From positions 19,034,001-19,098,000 of the forward strand of contig OZ017803.1 in the NCBI GenBank assembly GCA_963969395.1: a stretch of DNA of 64,000 nucleotides, in the 5' to 3' direction. Below are positions 1-11,398 of this stretch, one piece after another. The position numbers and the translations under genes are program-made. Each line of letters begins with the position of its first letter. The first letter of the stretch is position 1. Origin of the DNA: Pseudoscleropodium purum. Lineage: Eukaryota > Streptophyta > Bryopsida > Hypnales > Brachytheciaceae. A model generated the notes under the pieces. That model was not told the DNA's origin, ran no database searches, and saw only the letters and a list, made by a program, of their open reading frames with translations.

Positions 1-617
1 GCGGAAAACCCGTGGGGGTCCGCCGCCGCCCTAATCTAACTTCCGGTCTAACCTAATACTGTTGAGCCGGATCCGGATCCGCTCCTACTCCTAACTGAAA
101 TTAAAATCCTATCTACCCTACAACTCGAGATCCTATCGTCGGGCTTCCGGTCTCCGGGACTAGCTCCTCGAAGACTTCACTCAAATTCCGAACCCATTCC
201 TCACTTCCTCTCTCCGATCTCAACCGGTAGCAAAACAGACAAAACACAAACGTCCAGACGCACAAACTCCAAAAACTCAACCGCGTGCTCTCAAGGTCGA
301 GTTTCTAAAAGGGGGTGCAACAGTGAAAGCTCCTCCTTATATAGTCCCTGGACCCTTTCCGGTTTGTCATCATGAATCCGGATTACCATCATGAATCCGG
401 TTCATCATCATCATCCGGTCCTAGACCTAATCCGTGTTGCATTCCGTTTCCGTCGTTAGTTACTCTTGACCGGATTAGATCCAAGAAGCCCACTACTTCA
501 CGTTCCGTGCTAATTCTGAGTTTTCCTTCCCCACCTAATCGGATCCGGTTAGCTAATGACTAGTTTCCGTTCCTATTTGGGTGTATACTAAGAAAATCAA
601 AATTCTAAGCTGCGACA
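1..617 (-). mobile_element. Internally deleted copy of the TCCGG-rich TGTCGCAGC-ended element, truncated by the window edge
   Basis: Positions 1-200 match 5553-5757 and positions 201-617 match 7376-7789 almost base for base, so this is a second copy of the element nested at 4489-7789. The 1.6-kb segment carrying the ORF (5758-7375 of the other copy) is missing. The junction falls in a TTCC shared by both edges. The copy ends at 617 with GCTGCGACA, the same terminus as the other copy; the following GACAT is the presumed 5-bp target duplication, but the left end lies outside the window. It interrupts the pogo/jerky-like transposase reading frame that resumes at 618 on the minus strand. It cannot encode the family protein and is a non-autonomous derivative. 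Confidence 0.85.
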
Positions 618-1220
618 GACATTGTGGCCTCCTTCTCACTTGTTTTACAAAGATAATTGAACTTTCTTTTTTTTCCTCTGAAAATGAAAAAAATTGGTAG
701 TTTCTTCCCTGCAGCATTGACACATGCTAAAGCCGACAACCATTCCTTGTTATCTGGTATAACTACATGCACATTTCTACTCCTTTTTTTGACTAGAACA
801 AAACCACCTCCATCTCTACCAACTTGTGTGCCTAATTCATCACAGTTCTACACTTGATGTGGCAGGTAAGAATGTTTCTCATATAATTTAGATGGAAAAA
901 CATAGAAAGTTTTCACATTTTCAGGACAAAAGGCTTTAGTACGATTTTACTCTAAAGCTTGAGGCTTTCTCAAGCTTAGTTGTGGATTCTTGTATATAAA
1001 ACATCTAATCCATACACAACCTAAATTTTTGTCTTGGAAAGGTGTAACACAAGTTTAGGTGAGTTCCTTCACTTTGGCCCTCAATTGTCCCATGTGTAGA
1101 AGAAAACTACGGTTTTGCATTTCAAGCAAATATGTAACAACTTGCCTTTCTTCATCATCACTTAAAATAGTTTTCTTTCTCCTCCTCCTTGATAGTGTTT
1201 TTCCATAGGCATGACCTCTA
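618..1220 (-). pseudogene. Pogo/jerky-like transposase, CENP-B-type HTH plus start of DDE_1 domain (C-terminal piece)
   Basis: Reading the minus strand from 1220 to 618 gives one nearly continuous frame. It starts with an Arg/Lys-rich linker, then a CENP-B/Tc5-type HTH region (ILSDDEERQVVTYLLEMQNR), then the family landmark LSLRKPQALE, then the start of the DDE_1 catalytic core with NCDELGTQVGRDGGG and ALACVNAAGKKLPIFF. The Asp of NCDE is the first catalytic residue. At least three in-frame stops are visible (after KELT, ALE and the HQV before NCDE). The frame is cut at 617 by another element, so the later catalytic acids are absent here. The N-terminal piece lies about 18.5 kb away at 19751-19890. 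Family assignment is from recognised motifs; no search was run. Confidence 0.85.
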
Positions 1221-1223
1221 AAT

Positions 1224-2060
1224 CACCACAAAAAAAATAGTGAATAAATGACTGCGGTAAATGACTGCACAACAATCATTTAGGACATTTTCGACTGCAT
1301 CGTGACTTCCGAACCTGCAATCATCGTGGATGAGTGTGTGACTGTAGTGATTGGTAGTGTATTATCACCATCTTGGATGAAAAAGGGATGACAAGGTCTA
1401 CGTGGCACTTGTGATTTTTGGGCAATTGGTTTAGAAAGTGTGGGTAGTTGCCCATTCCACTCCAAAATTTTGGAGAAGTGACATGACGTCAACAATTTTG
1501 GAGTCACTCTGGAGTCACTATGGAGTCATTGGCAAGTGGACATGGATTGACACGTCAACACCCTCTATAGCTATTTCAAAGTCATTTTGTAGTCACAAAA
1601 GTGCTCCAGATGGTTTGCATGGTAATTTCCTGAAGTCATTTTTAAGTTTAGGGTGAGTTGTTTTAGAGTCATTCTACGGATATGGAAAATTTCTTGGTTG
1701 CTGACATGTGGCAATGTGATGATTTATTTGCGAGTCATTGTGGAGTTATTTTGCAATCGGTTTAGGGGGATGACAAATATCCTTGTTCATACGTAGTTGA
1801 TTAACGAGTCATTTATGAGTCACAGTAGAGTTATTTGTAGGTCGTCATTTGCATACGCTAGATGCAATGTTGGCTGATACGTGGCGACGGTATGAGTCAT
1901 TCTGTAGTTCTTATAGAGTTATTCATACTCTGCTTGCTTCCAGTCACTTGAGAGTCGTTCTAAAGTTAGCCGATTTTATTAAAGCATCCACGAGATTTTA
2001 GGAGTAGTCATTTCCTAGTAATTTCCATGTCATTTTCTCTCTCCTCTATTCCTGACAAGG
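1224..2060. repeat. Left CACTA terminal inverted repeat and AGTCA-rich subterminal region
   Basis: After the terminal repeat the sequence contains many short motifs of the type GAGTCATT/AATGACTC in both orientations, for example 1490-1535 and 1790-1850. Subterminal arrays of this kind are where TnpA-type proteins bind in En/Spm elements; the binding role here is inferred from position and family. No coding sequence is supported from 1224 to about 2800. Confidence 0.75.
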
Positions 2061-3374
2061 CTCCTCTTAGTCATTACTCACTTATATATGTGATGCAATT
2101 ATGTTTTCAATGGAGGGCTACCTCTGCTTTCTAATTTAATTCTGCCCTTAACACGTCTAGGTAGCTTTTAACACTCTAGCACTCTCCTGCGGTGAATGCA
2201 AAGAAAACCATGACTGGTGACATGATGGGTTTAAGAAACTAGACCTCATGCATTCCACAATCCTTTTCCAATGCAATAGGGAAGGGGCCTAATATAAAAG
2301 AAAGGCCTTCAATGCAAAAAAAAGGTGCATTTAGAATACTTTGTTCATCACGGAAGACTGTACAGAAAAATAGAAGCCTATATGTATACAATGTCAAACA
2401 ACTCTGTGTGAAAAGCCACCTCACATTGTCATCTTTAGGTACTTCTGGCTCCATATGGTACATGACCCTTTCACATCTTTGATAACTTCCTGGTTAGCTT
2501 GGGCATTAGGAAACATGAGTGCCACTTCACCCTGCAAAATATCATGGACGTCTACCTTGAACCACGTTTCGGGAATGTTGTTCCAGTGGTATTTATGTTT
2601 CCCGGTGATTCACTAATCTTATCCACCGCCACTTTTTGCTTGTGCGCTCGTGGATTCAGAAGAAATACTTCATTTCCGCAGCAATATTGCAAGTAGGCCA
2701 CCGATTAGAAAACATACATCAAAGCACAGCACAAATAATACATCAAAGTCATTCTACATACAGTCCTATTGTAGGACGACTCGCATCTGTCTTGGACATG
2801 ACTGTGATGTAACTGGAAAATGAGTTCTCATTTACTTGTCGCTAAAAAGGACTTCTTCATTATTTCCTTGTAACTACGAGTCCATAGAGTATATTGGATA
2901 GAGCCACTTCGAGTAGACAGGTGAAAATGCCACGGGTACCCTTCACGGACTAGAAGTAATATGAAGCTCTTTGAACCAACTATAGCAAAATGACCCACTC
3001 TCACATTCAATTGAACTTCATGAAATGGTGCCCCAACAATTCCATTCTACTACCATGGACGTAGAGCAAAGTTGTCAATTGCTTGTAAATCATGGTAGAA
3101 GAGCCAACATCTACAATACATCGTAGTCTACTATGGAAGTACAATTAGAAGGTTGAACTTACTGATTTCGAGGCCGAAAGGGAAGCTTTTTTGGCTGCCG
3201 CCGATGCAGTCTTTGGTCAGGCCTCTCGCTTCTATCTCTTTATTTGCACACGTACAAATTGGTCATTAGAAAAGAAGATCAAAGGAAGGTGAGGGGGCGC
3301 TTTCACATGTGCAAGCCCGTAGGTAGCTAATCCCCTTACCTTCCATAATGTCCAGAAACTCATATGCATGTCCA

Positions 3375-4016
3375 ACATGGCGTCTGTACAACATTTGTGA
3401 CATGGGTTTGTTGACAATTTCAGGGAATTCGGATCAAAATCAGCAATGTTTGCACTTGAATACAAAGCCTCCAACAATGGCCACAGGTACCATTTCAGAT
3501 ATTCCTTGTCATCTGCCAATAAGCACATCTACTTCATATAGAATGGGGTATTGATGATTACATTAGCCTCTAGATTGCATTAGACCCTACTAAGTTTACT
3601 GTCTACTATCACTGTATTAGCTGCACCGAAACGAGGCCATGTTGCAGACACTACCTCCAATTGCTTACCTCACTCGGTTGGATAGCCATCTCCGATGTCC
3701 TCACCTTCAAGAACTTTACTTGACTAAGCAAACAAGGGGATTCTGGACCCTAAAGCTTTCATATCAGTCAAGACTATGGACAACACTAAATATGGAGCTT
3801 ACTGTTGCTACCCCAGAAGCCTACACAGTAATTGTTAAAGCATCGACAAAGGAAGGGCTTCAACCATGGTCAAAATACTACTCTCCGAAGTGCAATTCGA
3901 ATGGTACTTCGAATTGCAGGGTTTGGGTTCTGTTTAGATAACATACTACAATCCAACAATGTACCATGTACATTGAAAATAATTAATTTTGAGTGACCAT
4001 AGTTTCTAAATTCAGG
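3375..4016 (-). pseudogene. FCP1/NLI-type (HAD-superfamily) phosphatase-like domain in the CACTA minus-strand protein
   Basis: Downstream of the basic, Pro/Ser-rich linker the minus strand reads SKLIIFNVHGTLLD, in the position of HAD motif I (normally an Asp-x-Asp pair in FCP1 proteins), then RPWLKPFLCRCFNNY-like text interrupted by a TGA, then ANTVIVDSKLSRV (HAD motif III region, usually VDD), then ANVIINTPFYMK and LADDKEYLKWYLWPLLEAL. The order and spacing fit a plant FCP1-homology domain. Both motif-I acids are replaced (Asn and His), and several stops plus a frameshift break the frame, so no active phosphatase is expected. It continues the linker ORF that spans the nested insertion, so it was probably the C-terminus of a CACTA protein rather than a separate gene. 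Confidence 0.7.
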
Positions 4017-5669
4017 CATGAGGCAAGAAGTACCGGAAGGTCTCACCTCATTTGACGTTACTGGACTAACGTCGGGTGGGGTAAATACCTTCAATGGCGA
4101 CTTCGGTGTTTTTTTAGACTTTTTTTGTGACGGCGATGGGGCTCCCGCGGATGCTTCCATTGACTTCGCCCTTTCCCCAGTCACCTCCTCCACATCCGTT
4201 GTGTTCCTCTCTGCCTGACGTGTTCCAATTTCGGCATCACCATCCTCTTCCTCTGCTTCCTTTGCCACGCTGGTGTTGTTTGCCGGTGAAGGTGCTGGTG
4301 AAGGTCCTCTACTATTAGGCGTACCCGACTCTCGCTCTCCCTTGGTACGATCCTCACCCACCACCAGTTGCTGTTCAATTGTTGAGATCTCTTTACGTCC
4401 TTTGGGAGAGTGGGCTACAATTTTGGTGGTTGCTTGCAAGTGCAAGACTACTAGTGCGGCCGAAGCTGACGGGGAAGGCAAAGATGGATGTCGCAGCACA
4501 GGGCAGGTCAATTCCCCATTATACTCACAAAAATCACTCTAGAGTATAACTAAGTGACTCTAAAGATCGAACCCACGAGATCCTGTGAAGTATCTAGCTC
4601 TATTAAGCAGTTAAGCTCAGTCAGTATGCCAATCTTACTTTCCGGTCCTAGATCTAGAACCAGAAATACCACCACACCGGATAACTACAGACCGGATTAC
4701 TCCTTCTTCCGGTCCTACTAACTATCCGGTCCGTACAAATACCCAAATCCCAGGATCTCACAACTTCCGATCCTGGAAATCCGTCCTGACCAATCCGGTC
4801 CGGATGGTCATCCTATACCCGTAATCCTATCCGGTTTAGTTTTGCCTCTGTTTCACCATCAGAGGGGTCGCCGCTTAATTTTGAGAGTGGTAGGCCCACC
4901 ACTCCTTCCGTGACTTATAGTGGCTGAAGACCCACTGTCCTACCTTCTAAACTCCTAAGCTAATCCGGATCCGGTTTGGTCCTTCACAACAACCCAGATA
5001 GCAATCCGGGTCGTAGGTCACACAAAGACCCTACACTCGACCCTCTTGTACTACAACGACCTTGATGCTACTTCCGATCCGTGCGAAGACAGGTGGTTAC
5101 AAGTGCACCCGTCCGTTCCAACATCAACTAAAGTTCTTCCGTTACCCATACGGGTGGTGAGACCTCACAGGAGATCGGACACTCAACCGGATTTCCCACC
5201 CGGGAGTTCTAGCGCAGCTAAGGAATCCCTCCCTACCCGCCTAGCCTAACAACGGCTTTCTCACCCGGAATCTCAAACTCTAGACGTGCTGAGGAACTAA
5301 GTTCACTCCCAACTCTTCGGTACCTACTCACATGCACCTAGGATCGGAAAATAAACACCAAGGGGAGAAATCACTCGCAAACCAACCCGTACTATCCTAA
5401 CTCCACATCATACAATCCTGTCGCGCTGGAGAGAGACACACAATGAAGAGAATAGAAAAGTACAAGAAGTTTGCAAAATGAACAACTCCCAGTTCCCATC
5501 TCAAGAACCGATTTATATATAAAGGGTAAAAACCCTAAAAGCACAAAAAGGAGCGGAAAACCCGTGGGGTCCGCCGCCGCCCTAATCTAACTTCCGGTCT
5601 AACCTAATACTGTTGAGCCGGATCCGGATCCGGATCCGCTCCTACTCCTAACTGAAATTAAAATCCTAT

Positions 5670-7328
5670 CTACCCTACAACTCGAGATCCTATCGTCGGG
5701 CTTCCGGTCTCCGGGACTAGCTCCTCGAAGACTTTACTCAAATTCCGGACCCATTCCCCCTCCGCAGGATTCGGTCCGGGTGGAGACTCCAGGTCGATGG
5801 TGATATCTGGTCTCGTGCCCGGAGTCCCAGTCCGTGCAGACTTCTTGGACTCAGGAGTCCAATCCTTCCTGTCCTTCGCCATAGTTGCATCCGGAAAGAG
5901 GTCCGGTAGAGAGATGTCCGAAAGGTGAATACCTTTGTCGCACGTCGCTCCGGTCAGCTTCCGGCTGCTCTCCTCGATCCGGTCCGCAGCCTTCCGCCCC
6001 TCCACCATTGCCGTCTCCACCTGCTCGGCGAAGTCCGCGAGAATCCGGACCATCTGGGAACCGGATAGTTTCTTCTCTTCGTGGATCTTCTCGTCGAAGA
6101 GCTTCGCCTTGGCCGCTGCCGTTCCGGTCTCTCCCAGGACCGCCTTGATCTGCTCGGCCACCTTCCGAGTCTCCTCCGCCATCTCCCGAGCAGCCGTCAC
6201 GTCTTCCTGATAGGCAAAAAGTGTTGCCTTCAGTTTATCTACCTCCTCCTGCAACCGGCGGATCTCTGCTTCCTGCTTCCGGGTCTCTTCCGGATTCGTG
6301 ATGCACTCCGCCACTTGTTCCGCCAATTTGCTGTCCGGTGCAGCACCCACCAACTTGCCGATTGCCACAAGCGTCTTGTGCTTGACCTCCCAATCCGCCC
6401 TGATGTTGCAGAGGACGTTGATCAAACCGTTGAACGGATCTTGCATATCCGGATCTCCCCCGGAATTGGTCTTCTCGGCTTCCGGTTTCTCCTCCGGGGC
6501 CGGTTTGTCTTGACCGGGAGGCGTCCCACGCTTGTGTGGAGGCGTCAGCTTCTGTCGCTTGATCGGCGGCATCGGCTCCTCCTCTTCCTCGCTGGACTCC
6601 CGGTCTGATCCGGAATCAGATTCCACCTCGTCATCCGTCTCCGACTCCCCATACTTCAAGAGCACTTCCTGCGTCTTCCACGCCCTCTCCTCCGTATCGG
6701 TGAGGACTTGGTTCTCCCGATAGAGGTGGAAGAGATAAGGGCACACTGGAGTGGCCCTTTTCTTCCCAACCCTACTAACAAGCTGGGCCACGAGATCGGA
6801 AATGATTCGTGCCCAATCCACTTTCCGGGTACCACTGAGGGCACCGAAAATGGTGTTGCCGAGGGTGATCGTCACCTTGGTCGGCTTTTCCGGGTGAAGA
6901 ACCGGAACCAGGAATTGCAGGAGCCGACGGTGTCGGTCATCCAAGCAATCCTCGATCGCGTATCCGTCCTTCGGGTTGACGGCTCCCTTGAACTTCCCTC
7001 AGACAAACTCATCCTTCCGGCTCGCCATTCCCAAACCTCCTGCCCGGAAACCGTAAACCGCTCTCCACATCCCCTCGTTCCAGCTGACGGGAGCTCCCCT
7101 CACGGTGTTGTCAAACTGGTTGGACAACTTTCCGAGGAGCTCCTTGACCATTCTCTCCTCCCTAAAACCCCAAGGTTTCTCGGCAAACCCTACGCAACCC
7201 ATGGATTTGAGATCATCCATGAGTTCAGCCTTTTCCGGCTCTGTGGAGGGAATAACCGGAATGACTTTCCGGAGCTTCACCTCACCTCCAGAGGGACTCG
7301 CTTGCCTCGACCTACGTAGCTGAGGCAT
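5670..7328 (-). CDS. Gag-like/ORF1-type protein of the nested element, one in-frame TGA
   Basis: The frame opens at ATG 7328 (MPQLRRSRQASPSGG), about 180 nt downstream of a TATA box, and runs to 5670, with a single in-frame TGA near 6997 (DEFV-stop-GKFKGA). Ignoring it, the product is about 550 aa. Its N-terminal globular half includes LGNTIFGALSG and WARIISDLVAQLV, resembling the helical domain of plant transposon proteins of the Transposase_32/plant-mobile class (weak similarity). An acidic Ser/Glu stretch follows (ESDSGSDRESSEEEEE), then a long coiled coil (EEVDKLKATLFAYQED and onward) and a Pro-rich tail. I see no zinc knuckle and no catalytic core. The element is probably dependent on others; the role as a nucleic-acid-binding or particle protein is inference. 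Confidence 0.6.
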
Positions 7329-7509
7329 TCCCACTCACATCTACCTCACTCTCTCCTAGCCGCACGTCCCGTTCCTCACTTCCTCTCTCCGATCTCAACC
7401 GGAATCAAAACGAACAGAACACAAACGCACAGACGCACAAACTCCAAAAACTCAACCGTGCGCTCAAGGTCGAGTTTCTAAAAGGGGGTGCAACAGTGAA
7501 AGCTCCTCC

Positions 7510-7517
7510 TTATATAG
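7510..7517 (-). promoter_or_regulatory. TATA box of the nested element's ORF
   Basis: The minus strand reads ACTATATAAGGAGG, about 180 nt before the ATG at 7328. The same motif is kept in the deleted copy (about 339-346). A second TATA-like string lies at 5518-5530, but no ORF follows it. Confidence 0.55.
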
Positions 7518-9479
7518 TCCCTGGACCCTTTCCAGTTTGTCATCATGAATCCGGTTTACCATCATAATCCGGTTCATCATCATCATCCGGTCCTAGACCT
7601 AATCCGTGTTGCATTCCGTTTCCGTCGTTAGTTACTCCTGACCGGATTAGATCCAAGAAGCCCACTACTTCTCGTTCCGTGCTAATTCTGAGTTTTCCTT
7701 CCCCACCTAATCGGATCCGGTTAGCTAATGACTAGTTTCCGTTCCTATTTGGGTGTATACTAAGAAAATCAAAATTCTAAGCTGCGACAATGGAGCATCA
7801 ACCTCCACAATGGACTCCAACACTGCCTTCGTCACTAGCTGCGGGTCTACTTGCGTTTCAGAGACTAAAACTTCCTCAGTCACTGACTCATTGACAATCC
7901 GTTCAACCACCTTCTACTCTTTGGGCATGCGTTCAAGGTCAACTACTTGGGCTTCAGGTGGGATCCCCCGTGTGGCTTCACGAGGGTCCAAGTGAAATTC
8001 ATCCTCAGACAAGGTTATGTCAGCAGCCGCTGTAGTCACCCAATTTCCTAATTTCTTCCGTGGTTTGGTAGAAGGCCCTCTTTTCTGTTCTCGTGCACTA
8101 CTTCCGGAGGGACTCCATTCATCTACATGTGCTGAATTCTTCATGAAGGTGGAGAACATTGAACGCAATTCACCTATGGCCTCAGAAGTGGTTTTTGAAG
8201 TTGTTACGAATTGCTGGAGCTTCACATCAACGTCCTTCTTCCAGAATTCCATGGCCTCCCAACGACTTGAGTCACCTGTTCCCCCCGCCGACTCATAGAC
8301 ATGTACATGACAATGAGGTTACAAGACCCCGAGTTAGATTAAAGACGCAAAATATGACTTATATTACATAGTGACTAGGAAATGACTAAGCCACAACTGC
8401 GAACAAAGGAGGGTCATTCCCAATGACTTCAACTATGAAAACTACTAGTGTACCATCAGAGGTGGATATTACCAATCAACAAAATAACTTCATGATGTGA
8501 AGTCAGCACCGCAAAATCAAGAAAAAAAAGGGAATATAAAGAGGCACTACTAAACGCACATACTTACAATATTTTGAAGCTTAGTGAAAATTGTGGTATT
8601 TGTGACACAATACTGACAACAAAAAAAATTGGAAATTGGTGTGTGTGCGTCTTGAGGTACAAAGATGCACACAAAAATTGGCTACTTACAGCTCAGTTTC
8701 TTTTCCACTGCATATGTCATTGATCAAGGTACATCCTACACCCTGTACCCAAAAGAGACCCGGAAGGACAAATCTATTGTGCTGTGAAAGAACTAGAAGA
8801 AAAAAGACCCAAAAAATTTGGGAATGGAAATGAATCCCCGACTGCATGCTCGGAAGTCTTGTGCTTCAGATAACCATGACTCTTAAATGACTGTGTGACT
8901 CAAATATGATTCAAGACAACTACGGTATGACTGCAACGCAACTGAACAAGTATAGCAATGCAACTGCACCTTAGACCGCTAACATAGCACAAGGGCATAT
9001 CATGCTTCAAATGATATTCAATGATGCCAACTCTCATGCATTTGGCAACATAGTACATCTACTGATGTGACAAGCAAAAACTGGCGATTGCTTGCTACAT
9101 CCAGATAGGTGGAAGTCCCCTACCACATACTCGACCGGACAACTAAATCCACTTATCAAATAGCCCCAATCCTCACACACGCAAACAAAACAATTTACCT
9201 CTGAACTTGAAGGGGAACTCACAATGTAAGCTAGTTTTGGCCATGTATTTGAAAGACTCCTCTCGCCATCGTCTATTATGCCACTACTTGTCTTGGGACC
9301 TCTTCCTTGTCAACATTACACAAAGTTGTACTTCATCTTCGTCTACTAAGCACAAGAAAAGAAACCATTGCGCGGACCCTCAAACCTATACACATTTGCA
9401 TTTCACAATTAAATAATAGAACTCAACAAAGATATTGGACACTTATCGTTAAAGACGGGCGACTGGATTTTCCTCTCCT

Positions 9480-10286
9480 CTCCATAGACGACAGATTCTT
9501 CACATTTTGTTGTGCAATAGCCATCGTCCCCACCTTTTCTTATTACTTGTCCGTGTTCCAGTAGTCCTTCAGGCGGTCCCACTCCAGTTTGTCGACATGA
9601 AGAGGAGGAGTGTCAATTCCCTTCATATATCGATTCTTCAGGCAACATCTTTCTACCTTTAGGTACCTTGACACGGCCAATCTAAATCCCACCATACTCT
9701 ACGGATTCCCCAAGTACTCAAACTCGTTGTCCAAGGCGGCTCTGAGCTTTTACAGCGTGTGTGGTTTATGCTTGGACCAGTTCACCACACTTACGTCTAG
9801 ACATTTCTGGACTAGGTTGCGCAAAGCTTCATTCCAAGCGTTTTTCCCTTCGCATGTGGTATCCACTTCACCGCCTGGTAATACAAACACTCGGTTTGGC
9901 TTCACTCCTGCATGGATACATTGGCGACTGACCAAATCGTAATGAGCTTTTCGCTTCCTTCGAGCATTGCGATTGTCAATGTCTTTTGCAAGGGCAAGTG
10001 CATTTTGTCCAGCCCATACATCTAGGATTACTATTGGTGGTCTTGAGGTCCATGCAGTTTGGGATTGCGGCTTGATTGGCATGTAGTGCCCTAGCACCCA
10101 CGCAATGTTTGGTTGGCTAGATTCAATTGCTGGAGGAGGATGCGGTGGTTGTGCAATGTGCATTGGCACACATTGGCCCGACGTTGTCTTGTTCTTCTTT
10201 GTCCTCTTGTCAAGCAGAGGTTCTTCGTCTTCCAGCTCGAGGTTGTCTTCAGAAGAGTCCATAAGCTCATCCTCTAATCCTATCAA
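9480..10286 (-). pseudogene. TnpA-like protein core (plant Ptta/En/Spm transposase family, Transposase_24-like)
   Basis: An exon opening after an AG acceptor near 10287 reads GLEDELMDSSEDNLELEDEE (acidic), then a proline-rich stretch, then basic RNARRKRKAHYD, then NAWNEALRNLVQKCLDVSVV. Past a stop at 9750 it continues, with a frameshift, as EFEYLGNP, RYLKVERCCLKNRYMKG, LEWDRLKDYWNT and QQNVKNLSSMERK. The order EFEY...RY(M/L)K.ER..LK.RY...W..LK.YW...VKNLS matches plant TnpA-like proteins linked to CACTA elements, which bind subterminal repeats. Stops and frameshifts make this copy non-functional. The 5' exons lie at 10546-10797 and 11399-11668, and the linker/FCP1 part is downstream. Confidence 0.7.
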
Positions 10287-10545
10287 AGAAGCCGTTACTT
10301 TTCAAAACGATTCACAAATTCACTATCCTAAACCCAATAGTAAAGATGCAAGCATCATAGGAAGACAAATCCCTCGATTTCCAAGGAAGAACCCTAAAAC
10401 ACTAAACCCTCAATGACACAAAAACCCTAAAATTGCAAAACCGATCCTGGAGGAACGATAAGAGATGTGCATTTACTTGTGGACTTTTTCTCCTTGTCGG
10501 ATTGCTGTTCAACATGTGTACAAGCAACGACGAGGTGCATCATAC

Positions 10546-10797
10546 CTGTTGCGATGGCATTGCCATCATATTTTGTTGCTTCCAACGACGAGTCTTTCGC
10601 GAACCTCATCTGAGGGTCCACTTGCCTCCCTTTGCCTCCTTTGCTTTCCTAACTGGAACGCCTGCCCGTTGTAAACTCCTCTGCACAACTTTGTCGCCTC
10701 TCTTTTCAGAAATGGGAGGCGATTTACTACCTTGGGCCTTGGCATTAGTTTTATCCTTGCCCCGACATCTAGAAAAATCGGCCTTCGCAGGAAAGCA
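10546..10797 (-). pseudogene. Upstream exon of the CACTA TnpA-like gene
   Basis: The minus strand has an acceptor-like CATTGCTAG before 10797 and a donor AACAG|GTATGA after 10546. Splicing to the exon at 10286 joins in frame as NAIATG-LEDELMD. The exon encodes a basic, Lys/Arg-rich segment ending QMRFAKDSSLEATKYDG. Its 5' half is in a different frame from its 3' half, so a frameshift has accumulated. Confidence 0.5.
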
Positions 10798-11398
10798 CTA
10801 GCAATGACGTTGACAAAGTACAAGACAAATCACATGACATTGGCACGCACTCACTCTGAGCAAGAAGGCAGAGTTGGACAGGGGTTTTGCAAAAACACAG
10901 GACACAATTCTCAAGGGAAGAAGATGACCACAGTGGCTCCTACGTGGCGGCCACGTAGGGAAAATGGCTTCTTCAAGAATGTTTCTCGAATGTGACTAGT
11001 TAAGGACTCACAAATGACTTTCATGTGACTCTAACAAAGTCACCAACAAGTCCAAAGATATAAAATCCAACTCCGAAGGTTCTCATGAACAACAAACTTT
11101 TGACTTGTAGGCAAATGAATCATTGGGACACAACATTGGATGTGGGAAACCATATGAATGCGTTGCCTTTGTGCTTCGAAAAACGTGTAAGGGATAGATT
11201 CAAACAACAATGGTACTTTTGCTCATACTCAGGAGTCCTCTACAAACTATGAACTCTTCCATATATAAGCACATCAACATGGCAAATCCATGAAGCTCAA
11301 ATTACAACGCTTGCAGCAAGAACTCCACCGTTAAGGGTTGTATGTGTACTGGCTTAAAGAAATTGAGAGAGCTTTGTTGAGGGGAAGGGGTCGGAAAC

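Larger units (their letters stand above)
4489..7789 (-). mobile_element. Nested 3.3-kb element, TGTCGCAGC/GCTGCGACA ends, 5-bp duplication ATGGA, unclassified
   Basis: ATGGA flanks both sides (4484-4488 and 7790-7794), and the ends are a 9-bp inverted repeat, TGTCGCAGC and GCTGCGACA. TG...CA ends with a 5-bp duplication fit LTR retroelements, but I find no direct terminal repeat of LTR length, so it may be a degenerate or chimeric retroelement derivative. It is GC-richer than its surroundings and dense in TCCGG/CCGGA. It contains one long minus-strand ORF (5670-7328) behind a TATA box near 7510. No reverse transcriptase, integrase or DDE core was seen, so it is non-autonomous. A second, deleted copy lies at 1-617. 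Confidence 0.85.
3870..8252 (-). pseudogene. Linker/C-terminal half of CACTA minus-strand protein, split by the 4489-7789 element
   Basis: Two open stretches belong together. 8252-7790 encodes a segment starting MEFWKKDVDVKLQQF, with an in-frame TAG after RMPKE, ending at VEVDAP. 4483-3870 encodes a segment starting SLPSPSASAALVV and leads into the FCP1-like domain. Removing 4489-7789 plus one ATGGA joins them in frame as VDAP-SLPS. The joined product is a low-complexity, charged linker: an acidic TLSEDEFHLD region, Pro/Ser/Ala-rich repeats and KKSKKTPKSPLKV near the phosphatase-like domain. No catalytic motif is visible in the linker itself. It lies downstream of the TnpA-like segment at 9.5-10.3 kb on the same strand and may be its 3' exon. 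Confidence 0.65.

Noticed and set aside
4555..4600. tRNA-like segment (GTTCGATC on the minus strand)
   Set aside because: Only a B-box-like string is present; no acceptor stem or anticodon arm can be folded around it.
5885..6723. Plus-strand ORFs over the nested element
   Set aside because: They are antisense shadows of the minus-strand 550-codon frame in GC-rich DNA, with proline/serine-rich products and no motifs.
6995..7000. TGA read as selenocysteine
   Set aside because: Land plants lack the selenocysteine insertion machinery, and the protein is a transposon ORF; mutation is the simpler reading.
4489..7789. Ordinary LTR retrotransposon with two LTRs
   Set aside because: Neither end is repeated in direct orientation at the other side over LTR length; only 9-bp inverted ends and a 5-bp duplication are present.
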